A stretch of 64,000 bases of DNA, from assembly GCA_014773175.1 (NCBI GenBank), contig VXCM01000129.1, positions 62,001-126,000 of the forward strand, read 5' to 3'. Each line of letters starts with the position of its first letter. The stretch's first letter is position 1. The notes below the pieces were generated by a model. That model was not told the DNA's origin. It ran no database searches and saw only the letters and a program-made list of their open reading frames with translations. A program made the translations under genes and the position numbers. Positions 51,401 through 58,962 of the stretch are shown one piece after another. This DNA comes from Lucifuga dentata (lineage: Eukaryota > Chordata > Actinopteri > Ophidiiformes > Bythitidae).

Positions 51401-51970
51401 TATAATAATGACGCTTTATTAATCACACATTTTAGAGATACTAAATTGCAGTTTTTTATTGATTATTTTCAAAATTTACTTGATCCGTTTAAGAATAGAA
51501 ATGTTAAAAGAAAGTAAAAATCTTTGCTCTATTTGTTGCTGATACCGTCTATAGATTTTACTGGATAAACACAGATCATGTATGGATTTTATGCCCTCTC
51601 ATATGTTTTGTATGATCATACATAATAAAAAAAATAGAAATGTTTTACAGTTGAATTCGCACTAGATATTATTAAACAATAATAGTTGTGCTTTAATTGG
51701 AAGATGTTAGAAGATGGCACTTCCAGGATGCAACATTGATTTTCTAATCCTGAAAAACAAACAAAACCCCACAGATTTTTCTTTCTTTATGGTTTTCTTT
51801 GGTTAGATGAATATGTTTGGTAATAATTTTACCCTGTGTTATGCATGCAGGTGGAGTTTGAGTGGCTGCGGCAGTACTGGTTTCAGGGCCAGCGCTATGC
51901 CCACTTCTGCAGCTGGTGGACCAGACCCATGGAGCAGCTGGAGAAGGACTGGAGGCTCATGGAGACCATG
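14116..51970 (+). CDS. fto: fto (FTO alpha-ketoglutarate-dependent dioxygenase), exons 1-7, 3' incomplete
   Basis: The coding sequence joins 14116-14157, 36380-36457, 36943-37954, 40657-40782, 44910-44989, 45441-45584 and 51851-51970, giving 534 in-frame codons with GT/AG introns. FTO is a nuclear AlkB-family oxygenase that removes N6-methyl groups from RNA (m6A, m6Am) using Fe(II) and 2-oxoglutarate. Visible signatures are the substrate-pocket segment VSRALLG with R95, the TYRY tyrosines Y105/Y107, the iron motif WHHDENL (H355, D357), the third iron ligand H428 in HQHCVLAG, and the 2-oxoglutarate arginines R437 and R443 (the latter in STHRVAE). [12 protein letters not shown] opens the C-terminal helical domain. 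Human FTO is 505 residues; this protein is already longer because of an expanded acidic loop in exon 3. The last roughly 85-90 residues are missing because the window ends inside intron 7. The exon phase pattern (0,0,1,1,0,0,0) and the order of conserved blocks leave little room for another identity. Confidence 0.97.
15121..15153. repeat. poly-A run interrupted by N
   Basis: A homopolymer of more than 30 A with a single N at 15138, likely of unresolved length. Confidence 0.95.
15773..15985 (+). repeat. diverged tandem duplication, period about 120 bp
   Basis: The first copy contains tctctacactgacagtttgt, ggattttattaaa and taggaagaatta. The second, about 120 bp on, contains tctctgtactagcagtttgt, gagttttattaaa and tagggagaatta. 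The order is conserved with about a quarter of bases changed. Confidence 0.75.
16560..17340. promoter_or_regulatory. candidate conserved non-coding element (intron 1)
   Basis: This is a unique, repeat-poor tract with several homeodomain-type cores (ttaatcaat, taatgg, ctaatcccc) and balanced composition, unlike the microsatellite-rich surroundings. It looks like developmental enhancer DNA. The assignment rests on composition and on the known regulatory role of FTO introns, not on an alignment. Confidence 0.3.
20539..20570. repeat. perfect 32-bp palindrome
   Basis: GGTTCATAGGAACCAA is followed directly by its exact reverse complement. Related ggttcacaggttcattcacc copies lie immediately upstream. 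Confidence 0.97.
21618..21656. repeat. (CA)n with C-run microsatellite
   Basis: Eleven CA units, nine C and then further CA units. Simple repeat only. Confidence 0.97.
22416..23300 (-). mobile_element. old inverted-repeat element interrupted by a piggyBac-like insertion
   Basis: The left end AGGAACATACTGGTGGTTTT and the following catgtttgagcccaata match the 62-bp terminal repeat of the element at 25596-26179. After the piggyBac-like insertion the match resumes in inverse orientation relative to that copy: gccacccattttccaaaa, ataaaactgtattttagttt and caaatgtccaggtgacacac. The right end is too degraded to place. Confidence 0.65.
22477..23083. mobile_element. piggyBac-like non-autonomous element (607 bp, TTAA target)
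   Basis: The element is flanked by TTAA at 22473-22476 and 23084-23087. It begins CCCTTAAATGCATGAG and ends with the near reverse complement (CATAGCTTTAAGGG type, read tatgctttaaggg). TTAA target duplication with CCCTT ends is diagnostic of piggyBac. The motifs gtcgttagagacccg and atcgctaaagacccg lie near the two ends. There is no transposase frame, and an internal poly-A run contains an N at 22911. Confidence 0.8.
23401..23560 (-). repeat. fragment of a dispersed repeat family (also at 38.8 and 52.2 kb)
   Basis: agccagatccgtatttgggtcaggaccaaattgca resembles the ...atctggatctggaccaaattgca... segment at 52155. It is a short diverged copy with uncertain borders. Confidence 0.4.
24288..24330. 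repeat. poly-T run with N
   Basis: A T homopolymer with an N at 24303, then a G/A-rich segment. Length is probably unresolved in the assembly. Confidence 0.95.
25596..26179. mobile_element. 584-bp inverted-repeat element with TTAA flanks
   Basis: The left terminus AGGACCATACCAACCATTTT and the right terminus (reverse complement AGGACCATACTGGCCATTTT) extend as a terminal inverted repeat of about 62 bp with only about eight mismatches, including tgtttgagcctaatatattc. TTAA lies on both sides (25592-25595 and 26180-26183). The ends do not begin with CCC, so a piggyBac link is suggested only by the TTAA. No coding capacity. Confidence 0.8.
26859..26903. repeat. (TG)n(TC)n compound microsatellite ending in N
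   Basis: About nine TG units pass directly into about thirteen TC units, then N at 26903 and CCCCC. Confidence 0.97.
27893..27929. repeat. (TG)n microsatellite
   Basis: About 18 TG units. No other feature. Confidence 0.97.
30370..30565 (+). mobile_element. tRNA-like SINE fragment
   Basis: The phrase gctgctagtttgaatcctgg contains a B-box-like GTTTGAATCC, and the body phrase ccctttaacaaggcacacaa is frequent in fish SINEs. A clear A box and the 3' tail are not preserved, so family and limits are uncertain. Confidence 0.5.
31615..31743 (+). mobile_element. 5'-truncated L2-type retroposon tail with perfect 12-bp target duplication
   Basis: The insert runs through gtccagggtgtaccccgcct and gttgggataggctctagccc and ends gaaaatgg(atgg)n, the standard 3' tail of fish L2-type elements. 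It is bracketed by two identical copies of ATAAAGAATCTT (31603-31614 and 31744-31755), which mark retroposition. It is only 129 bp long. Confidence 0.88.
31890..32376. mobile_element. Tc1/mariner-like non-autonomous element (487 bp, TA flanks)
   Basis: The left end CCGTATATGCTCGAGTATAA and the inverted right end CTGTATATATTCCAGTATAA form imperfect terminal repeats extending through AGCC. Each is flanked by TA (31888-31889 and 32377-32378). The phrase tataagccgaccccctgatt recurs inside both ends. The TA target favours Tc1/mariner, but the superfamily is inferred. No transposase frame. Confidence 0.75.
36380..36457 (+). CDS. fto: fto exon 2
   Basis: These 26 codons, beginning [20 protein letters not shown] and ending FQQL, sit between the acceptor tttcacag and the donor gtgagt, phase 0 on both sides. 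They correspond to the mammalian segment [20 protein letters not shown]. They encode the start of the N-terminal part of the catalytic domain. Intron 1 before it is about 22.2 kb. Confidence 0.95.
36458..36942. other. fto intron 2 (485 bp)
   Basis: A short intron with donor gtgagt and acceptor ttcctag. Nothing else recognised. Confidence 0.95.
36943..37954 (+). CDS. fto: fto exon 3 (catalytic core start, acidic repeat insertion)
   Basis: This is the largest exon: 337 complete codons plus one base (phase 1 at its end), from acceptor ttcctag to donor gtaagt. It encodes residues 41-377. Residues 74-120 match the FTO signature ([30 protein letters not shown]). Residues about 140-320 form an expanded linker containing an acidic ten-residue repeat. 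Residues 323-377 match again ([36 protein letters not shown]). H355 and D357 are the first two iron ligands. The linker replaces a stretch of only about 50-60 residues in mammals. It remains open throughout and codon use looks ordinary, so it is probably translated rather than a cryptic intron. Confidence 0.97.
37348..37626 (+). repeat. in-frame 30-bp minisatellite coding an acidic E/S/K repeat in fto exon 3
   Basis: Within exon 3, units of about 30 bp encode a ten-residue motif close to [10 protein letters not shown]. Two good copies ([20 protein letters not shown]) and several variants, with some shorter or longer units, run through residues about 176-268. The tract is rich in Glu, Ser, Lys and Asp, has no aromatic core, and contains many SEE/SED sites of casein-kinase-2 type. 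It is most likely disordered. The repeat stays in frame. Confidence 0.9.
38760..38965 (+). repeat. dispersed repeat, + copy
   Basis: The segment from ctctgctgaggaggtcatgt through gaaacttggtggatgggtgg to attttggtgccgatctggat matches, in inverse orientation, the copy at 52150-52420. I recognise it as a common fish repeat type but cannot name the family safely. Confidence 0.65.
38985..39022. repeat. poly-A run with N
   Basis: An A homopolymer around an N at 39003, directly after the dispersed repeat. Confidence 0.95.
40657..40782 (+). CDS. fto: fto exon 4
   Basis: This 126-bp exon (2 bases + 41 codons + 1 base) lies between gactgacag and gtacca. It encodes a variable Ser/Gly/Glu-rich start, then [20 protein letters not shown] and SGDCYYM, equal to the mammalian strand region HVGFKISWDIETPGLAIPL...GDCYFML. 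It forms part of the double-stranded beta-helix fold between the two halves of the iron site. Confidence 0.96.
41718..41852 (+). repeat. 67-bp direct duplication on either side of N
   Basis: The 67 bases before N (41718-41784) and after N (41786-41852) are identical, beginning tatttattgtttatttggca. This is the signature of two contig ends joined without collapsing their overlap. Confidence 0.95.
41906..42038 (+). repeat. 66-bp direct duplication on either side of N
   Basis: Bases 41906-41971 and 41973-42038 are identical, beginning caggcttttaaagacaataa, with a lone N at 41972 between them. It has the same artefact pattern as the duplication 120 bp upstream. Confidence 0.95.
44335..44645. repeat. 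TTCTA-rich degenerate minisatellite
   Basis: Three to four units of roughly 55-100 bp repeat the order agaataa.gttatta, ggtggattatct and tattctattctatt. Units begin near 44337, 44424, 44522 and 44580. The spacing is irregular and the copies are diverged. Confidence 0.65.
44910..44989 (+). CDS. fto: fto exon 5 (third iron ligand and 2-oxoglutarate arginines)
   Basis: The exon is 80 bp, entered in phase 1 and left in phase 0, between tgtctacag and gtgagc. It encodes [14 protein letters not shown] followed by [14 protein letters not shown]428 is the distal iron ligand (human H307). R437 and R443 correspond to human R316 and R322, which bind 2-oxoglutarate. Human R316Q is a known loss-of-function variant. 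All three residues are intact, so the enzyme is predicted to be active. Confidence 0.97.
44990..45440. other. fto intron 5 (451 bp)
   Basis: Donor gtgagc, acceptor ttcccaacag. It contains short poly-T and AAC runs only. Confidence 0.95.
45441..45584 (+). CDS. fto: fto exon 6
   Basis: The exon has 48 codons in phase 0 between ttcccaacag and gtgggg. It starts [20 protein letters not shown] and ends CEEIHNE, matching mammalian CSTGTLDYILQRC and GEEIHNE. The middle ([20 protein letters not shown]) is less conserved. It links the catalytic domain to the C-terminal helical domain. Confidence 0.96.
45701..46332. mobile_element. fold-back / long inverted-repeat element (about 630 bp)
   Basis: The left end ATGGCGTATTAGGGCCATAT faces the right end ATATGGCCCTAATACGCCGT. 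Similarity continues inward for roughly 150-200 bp on each side, including gcattattt, gtccatatgccgtatgtttt and its partner aaaacatatggcatacggac. The centre has two direct copies, about 138 bp apart, of a segment containing tttgcgctaaaagcacaag. Target duplication and superfamily are not determined. No coding capacity. Confidence 0.8.
46820..47200. promoter_or_regulatory. candidate conserved non-coding element (intron 6)
   Basis: A unique tract of higher complexity with attaattattc and several gctag/ttaata elements, between a transposon and a G-run. It resembles conserved vertebrate enhancer DNA in texture. No alignment was possible. Confidence 0.25.
47230..47253. repeat. poly-G run with N
   Basis: Twelve G, N at 47242, eleven G. 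It can form G-quadruplex structures, and the run length is uncertain. Confidence 0.97.
48286..48320. repeat. poly-T run with N
   Basis: A T homopolymer with N at 48303. Confidence 0.95.
48780..49300. promoter_or_regulatory. candidate conserved non-coding element (intron 6)
   Basis: A repeat-free, moderately GC-rich tract (gatcgatcccactctcatca, gccatggtgggcggccagtc, gactaatgtgggtctaatgc) unlike the surrounding AT-rich intron. A regulatory role is inferred only from its texture and gene context. Confidence 0.25.
51851..51970 (+). CDS. fto: fto exon 7 (start of C-terminal helical domain)
   Basis: The exon has 40 codons in phase 0 between the acceptor gcatgcag and the donor gtaaga. It begins [20 protein letters not shown] and continues through [14 protein letters not shown] to METM. 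It matches mammalian [16 protein letters not shown] and DWWCQPMAQLE. It is the last fto exon I can find in the window. Confidence 0.96.
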
Positions 51971-52149
51971 GTAAGAACGTTCTGCTGTTCACATGGCAAT
52001 GTCAGAGTTTATCATTTCTCTAAGGCTGAGCAAGCTTACACAAAATTTGTCTTGTTCTAATAATGTACTGGCCAAGTAATAATCAGGGGAATAATAGTAA
52101 TAATAGGACTCAATTACTTTATTTGTCATAAGAAACAGCAGTTTTTAAA

Positions 52150-52420
52150 AGTTATCTGGATCTGGACCAAATTGCAAGTATTACTAGTCTATCATGGGAC
52201 AATTTTGCCACATTTATTGATTTATTTATTTAATATTGAAAAACACTCTATCTTAGAATGTTAGAAAATCATTAAGAAGAAAAAAAAAAAAAAATCCTAG
52301 ATCCGCCCCTGGATCCAGATCCACACCAAAATTTAATGGGGTCTTCCCTTAGCCATGCCCCACACTTTGACCAGAATTGATTAATAATTTTTGAGTAATT
52401 CTGCTAATAAACTAAACAAC
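52150..52420 (-). repeat. dispersed repeat, - copy
   Basis: Read on the - strand it gives ...gtgtggggcatggctaaggg and attttggtgtggatctggat, the same order as the copy at 38760-38965. An A-run lies in the middle. Borders are approximate. Confidence 0.65.
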
Positions 52421-53427
52421 ACACTTATACTTTACCATTTAAAAATGATTAAGTTTAAGGATAGTAGTAGTATTAGTACTAGTAGTAGATTGTAGTAGTA
52501 GTTAATATACGGTAAACATTCTCAATTTACAGACTAAGATGAAGTTTAAATATGCATCATTCGTAATCTTATTATTTACGCTTATGGCATTCTGTCTATA
52601 TTCTATAGAAATATGAGAAAATGATGTATAAAACAAATTCTTATATATACAAGATGTATTTCATATTAAATTTAGAAAACCATAATTATGGAAACTAACT
52701 AACTGATGCTGATTTTAAGTGTGCATTGGAAATCATCCATAAAAAAACTATCATTTGGATCATATCTTGGAAAAATGACTGAAAAAAACATAAGCAATTT
52801 TATGAGTGTAGTTGCTGGTGAATTAACAATAGAGTTTGCACTTTTTTAATGCCTAACATGCCTCCACTTGTGCTTCTACACAAACTACATAAGTGATCTG
52901 CTGTCCAATAACGTGCATGAAATTAGATGATGGATTGTCTAACATCTCACCGCGGTGCATTATTAAGGATGTGTCATGTGTTTAATCGTAGCCTTACAGA
53001 AGTTTTATTGGAGAGGAACGTGGGCACGCAGCTATTACTTAGACACCATCGCAAAGAAATCACTTTGTAATGTCAGACTCATAAACTGAACAGGGCGTGG
53101 AAGTCACAATTAAGTCACCTTAGTCACAGCTTTGTGCTGTACACCCACACGTGCTTGCATAAACACACACACACACACACTCCTAGTACTGCAAACACAT
53201 ACATATACAGATATATACTCGGTGACTTGTTCTTTCTCGCTCTTTCTCTCTCATCCGGGTTTCATAGTCCTTTTCTTTTCTTGATTTGAAAGAGTGTGTT
53301 TGTACTGTATGTACATGTGCCTGTGTGTGTGTCTAACATCCGGATAACAGAAGCAGCAGGGGGCACTCTTGTATCACTGTAGCAGCAGCAGAAGGGACGA
53401 AAGAGCTGTGCTCCTCTTTTACTCTCT

Positions 53428-53428
<1 letters not shown>

Positions 53429-53458
<30 letters not shown>

Positions 53459-53513
53459 NCTCTGTCTCTCTCTCTCTCTCTCTTTATGTCTCTCTCTCTC
53501 TCACTCCTGCTGT
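53429..53513. repeat. (CT)n microsatellite with N
   Basis: CT dinucleotides with a lone N at 53459 and small interruptions. Confidence 0.97.
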
Positions 53514-53645
53514 CTCTGGGATCTCTCTGTCTCTGTCAGTGTTGAGCGCTGAGCAGTAATCACATCTAATGCTCAGGCGGGGATAAAGACGGGCTGCAAG
53601 AGAACAGTGCTACTGCTGCTGCTGACACCGCTGAGCACGAGTCAT

Positions 53646-53648
<3 letters not shown>

Positions 53649-53687
<39 letters not shown>

Positions 53688-53698
53688 NCTCTCTCTCA
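53649..53698. repeat. (CT)n microsatellite with N
   Basis: CT run with N at 53688. It yields a spurious Arg/Glu open frame on the - strand. Confidence 0.97.
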
Positions 53699-53888
53699 TA
53701 GTTGAACAGCCTGGCAGTGAGTGGGGGGGGGTTAGCAGAAAGTAGACAGGGGCTAAACTCATCTTGCGCTCCACCTCTGGACCCAGATGAAGTGCGTGCT
53801 TTGGACCTGTATTTAGAAAAGGGCATTAGTGAAATGTGAGGTCTCTCTCCCTCTCTCTCTCTCTTTCTTGAATATACAGTATATATTC

Positions 53889-53889
53889 A

Positions 53890-53929
<40 letters not shown>

Positions 53930-53958
53930 ACAACCACATCTTGTGTGTGTGTGTGTGT
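53889..53958. repeat. (CA)n facing (GT)n
   Basis: About 18 CA units, a 15-bp spacer (atgacaaccacatct) and about eight GT units. The two arms can pair as a hairpin. Confidence 0.93.
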
Positions 53959-54640
53959 ATCTTTGTGTCCACATGTGGATTGTCATCATGCAGTTGGAAC
54001 ATAGTGTCACTAATTTCCAACAAAGTAGATGAGATGTGAGTGTTTTAGTAAAAATTAGGCTAATGAATAAAATATAAATAATATAAATGCAAATATATAT
54101 CAATGTATAAATTAGATTTTAATTTAAAAATCTCTAGTGTTTTTTCTGTTTTTTTTCTATTTTTCTGTCTCAGATTACTTTGTTGCATGTTACCAAGGCA
54201 ATGATTTGATAAGTTAAATTCAATATAGAAAGAAAAGGCTAGGTTAAATTAAAGTAAGTTTTATTCGTTTACTCACTGTCAAGTATTTCCACTGGAGAAA
54301 TGTATATTGGCTCTTCAGAAAAATAATGCATGGATGAATGCATAAATGTAATGATTCACTATTGTGATGAAAGACAACATTATTGCTCTCCCAAGCAATA
54401 TTAACTTACATGCATGACGTGTGATATGCTGATGAAAAGCACTTTATAGATGTGGTTTATAGATTTCCTTTCTGGGGTTTTGATAAGGTGGGCTTTTCTG
54501 CAGTTAAAATAAAATACATTTCTTTAAATTACATTGGCTTATTTAAATGAGATGTTTTACCCATGCATTCCTTTACTGCATATATTTTACATTTTGAAGC
54601 TTGCAATTGACAATACTGTAATTTCGAGAAATATAAATGA

Positions 54641-54673
54641 CCTACTGTGTGCAGATTATTTGCACACAGTAGG
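54641..54673. repeat. perfect 13-bp inverted repeat next to poly-T/N
   Basis: CCTACTGTGTGCA and its exact reverse complement TGCACACAGTAGG are separated by seven bases (gattatt) and run directly into a T homopolymer with N at 54690. Confidence 0.97.
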
Positions 54674-54711
54674 TTTTTTTTTTTTTTTTNTTTTTTTTTT
54701 TTTTTGTTTTT
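54674..54711. repeat. poly-T run with N
   Basis: T homopolymer with N at 54690, adjoining the inverted repeat. Confidence 0.95.
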
Positions 54712-55798
54712 TTGTTCTTGCACCCGGAGTATATTTTAAGATAACATTTTTGTCAGATTTGACATCACCATGAATATTTAAAAATAATAAATAAAAAATA
54801 AGTTAGGGTTTTAAAAAATGACGCTACTCACTTTACTGTTTTATCTTGCTAAAATAGCAATATAAACAGCCCCGCTTCCTGTCTTTATTGTCATATTTAG
54901 CACACAGTATTGTGGGATGCGCTGGCCTGTGTATGCGTGTGTTAGTTTGTATGAAGGAATATTATAGTATGAGGAGACTAGCTCCTGTTTATGGATGCTC
55001 TCTCTTCCTGGGGCTCCCTTTCTGCTCCTCAGCCTGTTGTCATGCAAATGTTCATCCTTCCATTTGAATGACACTCGGATAAAATACATAAATAAATAAA
55101 CAAAACAGGTCCACTTCCTTGCTCGCCTCTTTTCCTCTCCAAACTCGATGAATTCATGTGATTTCCTGTTGGAAACAAAGCGATGTTCTACTGAATAATG
55201 TTTAAGTGTTGGTGTGTGTATACATCAAAAGTGTATGATATCGTATGGGGGTGGGNGGGGGGGGGGTCTATATAAGGTTGCCTTTAGAAGGTGGAACATT
55301 TTAAAGGACATTAAGTTAAAGGCTTTACATTCCCCTGTGATCTTGGGTGCTGAAGTCCATTTAGACCGGCCTGGCTTGCGGTCGGCATTCCCTCAGGACT
55401 CTGCTATCATGGCTATCATACAATACTGACATTTCTTAAACCAGTAACAATGAATAGCTTCCCTCTGACTGACAATAGACAGAGAATCTTGGCTTTATGC
55501 AGAATATTTTAAATACCGGTGTGGTATTTTTTATCTTTCCTCTTTCCACTGTGGGGGAGAAGCGACTACGACGAGCCCATGAACTCATCTCCCTTTTATT
55601 CCTGTCCTGTGTGTGTTTGTGTGTGTATGTGTGTGCCATTGATGTTAATGTATGCACTCGGCATGACTTTAATTGATTTAGCAGCTCTGCTTGCACAGCA
55701 CAGCTTTTTCCCTAATTTGTCACTTTCCTGACTTCTGTGGCTGCTCATCTCACAACTTCAAAAGCCACCATGGATGCAAAGAAATTTCAGTGCAGTCC

Positions 55799-55800
<2 letters not shown>

Positions 55801-55840
<40 letters not shown>
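55801..55840. repeat. (CT)n microsatellite, 20 units
   Basis: Uninterrupted CT run. Confidence 0.98.
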
Positions 55841-55842
<2 letters not shown>

Positions 55843-56188
55843 ATGTTTCTTTATCATGTTCTCTCCTTCTGTTGCTCCTGCACCTCCCTACGTCTCTGTC
55901 TTTCTCTCGCACTTTCTCCCTCTTTTGACAGGAGAACGAGCCTTGCAGATGGAAATCTTTTCAACACATATCAAGGAAATTAATCCACTTTCATAATAAA
56001 TGGGATCCACTCAATTGAATACATTTGTATACTTCAAGATGTACAAAACAGGAAGTGCTATCGGGGGCCATGTCTTCCTCTAGTGTGTTCACCCAGCCTG
56101 TCATTCCCTGTTTTCTAACGGTTTGGTCACATACATGGCACACTCTCTGTCTCGTCTCATCATGTGACAAAAATTAAGCTGCTGAGGC

Positions 56189-56204
56189 TGTAGAGGAGGC
56201 TGTT

Positions 56205-56238
<34 letters not shown>

Positions 56239-56267
56239 TGTGTGTGCTTTNTGTAGAGGAGGCTGTT

Positions 56268-56301
<34 letters not shown>

Positions 56302-56311
56302 TGTGTGTGCT
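56189..56311 (+). repeat. about 61-bp duplication on either side of N
   Basis: tgtagaggaggctgtttttg, a GT run, tatg and GT units ending gcttt occur on both sides of N at 56251. The copies differ only by one GT unit. A third example of an unmerged contig overlap. Confidence 0.93.
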
Positions 56312-56464
56312 TTGTGACCATTTCTTCATCGTCTCCTCAGTTTAATAACAGTCCTCGGAAACAATCTGGTCTGCAGAGGAGCATTGTGCTGCAATCATAC
56401 AGAGCCTGGCCCGGTCGCCATTGATAACTAATTATGTTATTGACTCTAAGCGTGTGGAGGATGT

Positions 56465-56469
<5 letters not shown>

Positions 56470-56522
<53 letters not shown>
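56470..56522. repeat. (GT)n microsatellite, about 26 units
   Basis: Uninterrupted GT run, followed by a second imperfect GT run at 56599-56640. Confidence 0.97.
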
Positions 56523-56523
<1 letters not shown>

Positions 56524-56689
56524 GGGGGGCATGTAAGCAGAGGCTGTAGACACAGAAAGAGGGGAGGTAGGGAGGTGGAAAAAAAAGACAGGGATAGTAT
56601 GTGTGTGTGTGTGTATGTATGTGTGTGTGTGCGTGTGTTGGGGGTGGGGGGTCAATGTAAATGTTATTGCTCTGTGAGCTCATTTGATC

Positions 56690-57020
56690 AAAGTCCTGGA
56701 AAGGTTAAGCGAATCCAATCTGGTTTTGTATGGCAGAGTGGAGACACAGGCGCTAGGGAAGAAACCCCCAGGACGGAGAATGGATTATCGTATTGGCTCT
56801 GGAGTAGCAGGGGCCTCCGACGGACAGTTTACCCTGCCCGTAATGCGTTTAGACAGCAATTGGCCTTAATAACCTTTATTGACTTCAGCGGGTCAGTGCC
56901 AAGAATCTAATTATCAAAGTGTATCAATTTCATTGGAGTTTAGAGTTGCACCGCTCAAAATAATTATTTTAAGGTCGGGCCGGGGCAATTAATCCCCTCT
57001 CCACTTATTTGATGGCTTTG
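56690..57020. promoter_or_regulatory. candidate conserved non-coding element (intron 7)
   Basis: A unique tract with attatcaaag (TCF/LEF-like atcaaag), caattaatcccc and several TAAT cores, between microsatellites and a poly-T run. Regulatory function is inferred from motif texture and gene context only. Confidence 0.3.
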
Positions 57021-58879
57021 TAAAACATTATAACTGTTATGGTTTCTGTTGTGTGTTTCACCGTAAATAATTTCACAGCGTCATTTTTTTTTTTTTTTTT
57101 TTTTTTGTAGTCTGGTATTTGGAGAGCTCGCCATGCCGGTCCATGCCGGTACATTTAGAAAGCTAGAGGCCACAGCTGAATTACGTTACAGATGGTTACT
57201 AGCAGTCATTTTTTTCCCCTTTGCTCGCTGTTTTACTCGCATAGTAGTGCAGAGTTTTATACCATTTTATATGCACATATGGAACCCAGATTAATTATAA
57301 GTGTGAACTAAGCAGTAAACTGTTTAAAGAGCATTTTTATTGCTCATTATGAAGCCATTTATTATCTCTCACATTAAATCTCATTGTTTATACTTTATAT
57401 TGTTCTTTACTTGAGGTAAGCTTATGCAATTAACATATTACAATTCTCATGAATATATATATGTGAAGATGTGTGTGTGTGTGTGTATACCTCCATGTGT
57501 GTTTGCACAGTTGTGTATCTTTGCATGTGTCACTGTATGTACTATATGAACATTCCACACTTGCATGTGGGTGTCGTGTTCGCACTGTATAATATGTGTG
57601 TGTGTTTTATTTGTCTGTCCGTGTGTGAGCAAAGGAAGTAAATGTGTAGCTGAATGGTACTTTATCCTTCATTGACAGTCAATACGTGCAGTTACCTGGA
57701 TAGTAGCAGCTGTTTTTCCTTATCGCACAGCATAAACTAGCGGCCTAATCCACACGTTCATTATTGCACAGCCTTGTTTACCCGCAGCTCCATATTAGCT
57801 TGCTTGCTTTGCCCTATTTAGATGGCGCCATGTAAAAAAAGAAATTACGCAAAGATTATTGTTATTATTCATTTAAAGAGGAAATATATGGCTGATAATA
57901 CATTTTACATTGTGCGGCAGCTTGTGCTTGGAAATATACAATGAAAAGAAGCAGGGAGAGATGAAGAGAGAGAGATGGAGAAAGAGAGAAAATGTAGCAG
58001 TGCAAAAGGTATTTGCAATTCTCTTTGAAGTCCCTATTCAACAGGGTAAGCTGAATTTTCGGCAATGCCTGATAGTGTTCTGCTTAAATGCTTAAACCCC
58101 TTTAGAGAATTTTCATGGGCTGATAGGTGGTGGCTTGAAGGGAACATTTATGTTACCTGGAGCCAATGCAGCCCGCAGCTTTGTACCAAAAGATGTACAG
58201 TAGTAGTGAATGGAATCCCTCAGAGGTTTGTCTATGACAGAATCTCATTGCAACATCGCTGTAAGCTGAAGCTGGAAAAAAAGGGCTCGGAATGGCTTTA
58301 ACCCTGTCATTCCTCAGCTGGCACACATTTATATACATGAACACACACGTAAGGACATATATTCTGGCCTGATGAAGATTCTTGGGATAGTAGTTAGTAA
58401 CATCTTTTCTGTCATTCTTTCAGCCCCCTTTCATGCATTTAATTTGGAGCTATTCTGCATTAGTTTCTTGAGTGTGACATTGTTGAATGCATTGTCTGTC
58501 ACAGTACTACTATAGTAACCAGGTCATTCCAATGGCAATGGCAATACATTAGAATTTTTTTTTTTTTTTAATAATTCTTCTTTGTGATTAAGCTGTGTTT
58601 TCAAACTTCCTGAAACCTGAGAAAGACATCGCCTCACCAACAAACCACTAGGAATCGTAGAAAAGTCTTTTGCGTGCATGTTTGCTCTACTGAAAATAAG
58701 AAGTTTAAAGATGAGCGTGATTACAGTTTGAAGAAGTTATGATGCCCACAGAGAAACATCTAATGTTATCCTATTCAAAGAGAATAAAAATAAAACTTAC
58801 AAAACACAATGAAAACCATTATTTTATGAATAAGTTGTCACAATAACAGAATTTTAAGTTTCATGGGTTTGATTCCAGA

Positions 58880-58962
58880 TTTTTTTTTAGACATTTGGTG
58901 TACCATCAGGGATGATGATAAGTACCACCTATGGTACTTGTACTACAGTTTGAGAACCACTG
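58880..58962 (-). mobile_element. hAT (Charlie-like) terminal fragment
   Basis: It ends AGTTTGAGAACCACTG, the exact reverse complement of the hAT terminus at 5887. Read on the - strand, the next bases (tagtacaagtaccataggtg) resemble the interior of that element. The other end was not found. Confidence 0.65.

Larger units (their letters stand above)
45585..51850. other. fto intron 6 (6.3 kb)
   Basis: It holds a fold-back element (45701-46332), two unique tracts resembling regulatory DNA (46820-47200, 48780-49300), a G-run with N (47230-47253) and a poly-T with N (48286-48320). No gene. Confidence 0.9.

Noticed and set aside
56434..56910. A 158-codon + strand open frame
   Set aside because: Its first third is Val/Cys translated from a GT microsatellite, and the rest is unique intron DNA with no protein similarity I recognise.
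57910..58025. A Lys/Arg/Glu-rich + frame ending before gtattt, considered as fto exon 8
   Set aside because: The residues do not match the FTO C-terminal domain and no good acceptor precedes it. It is a GA-rich simple sequence.
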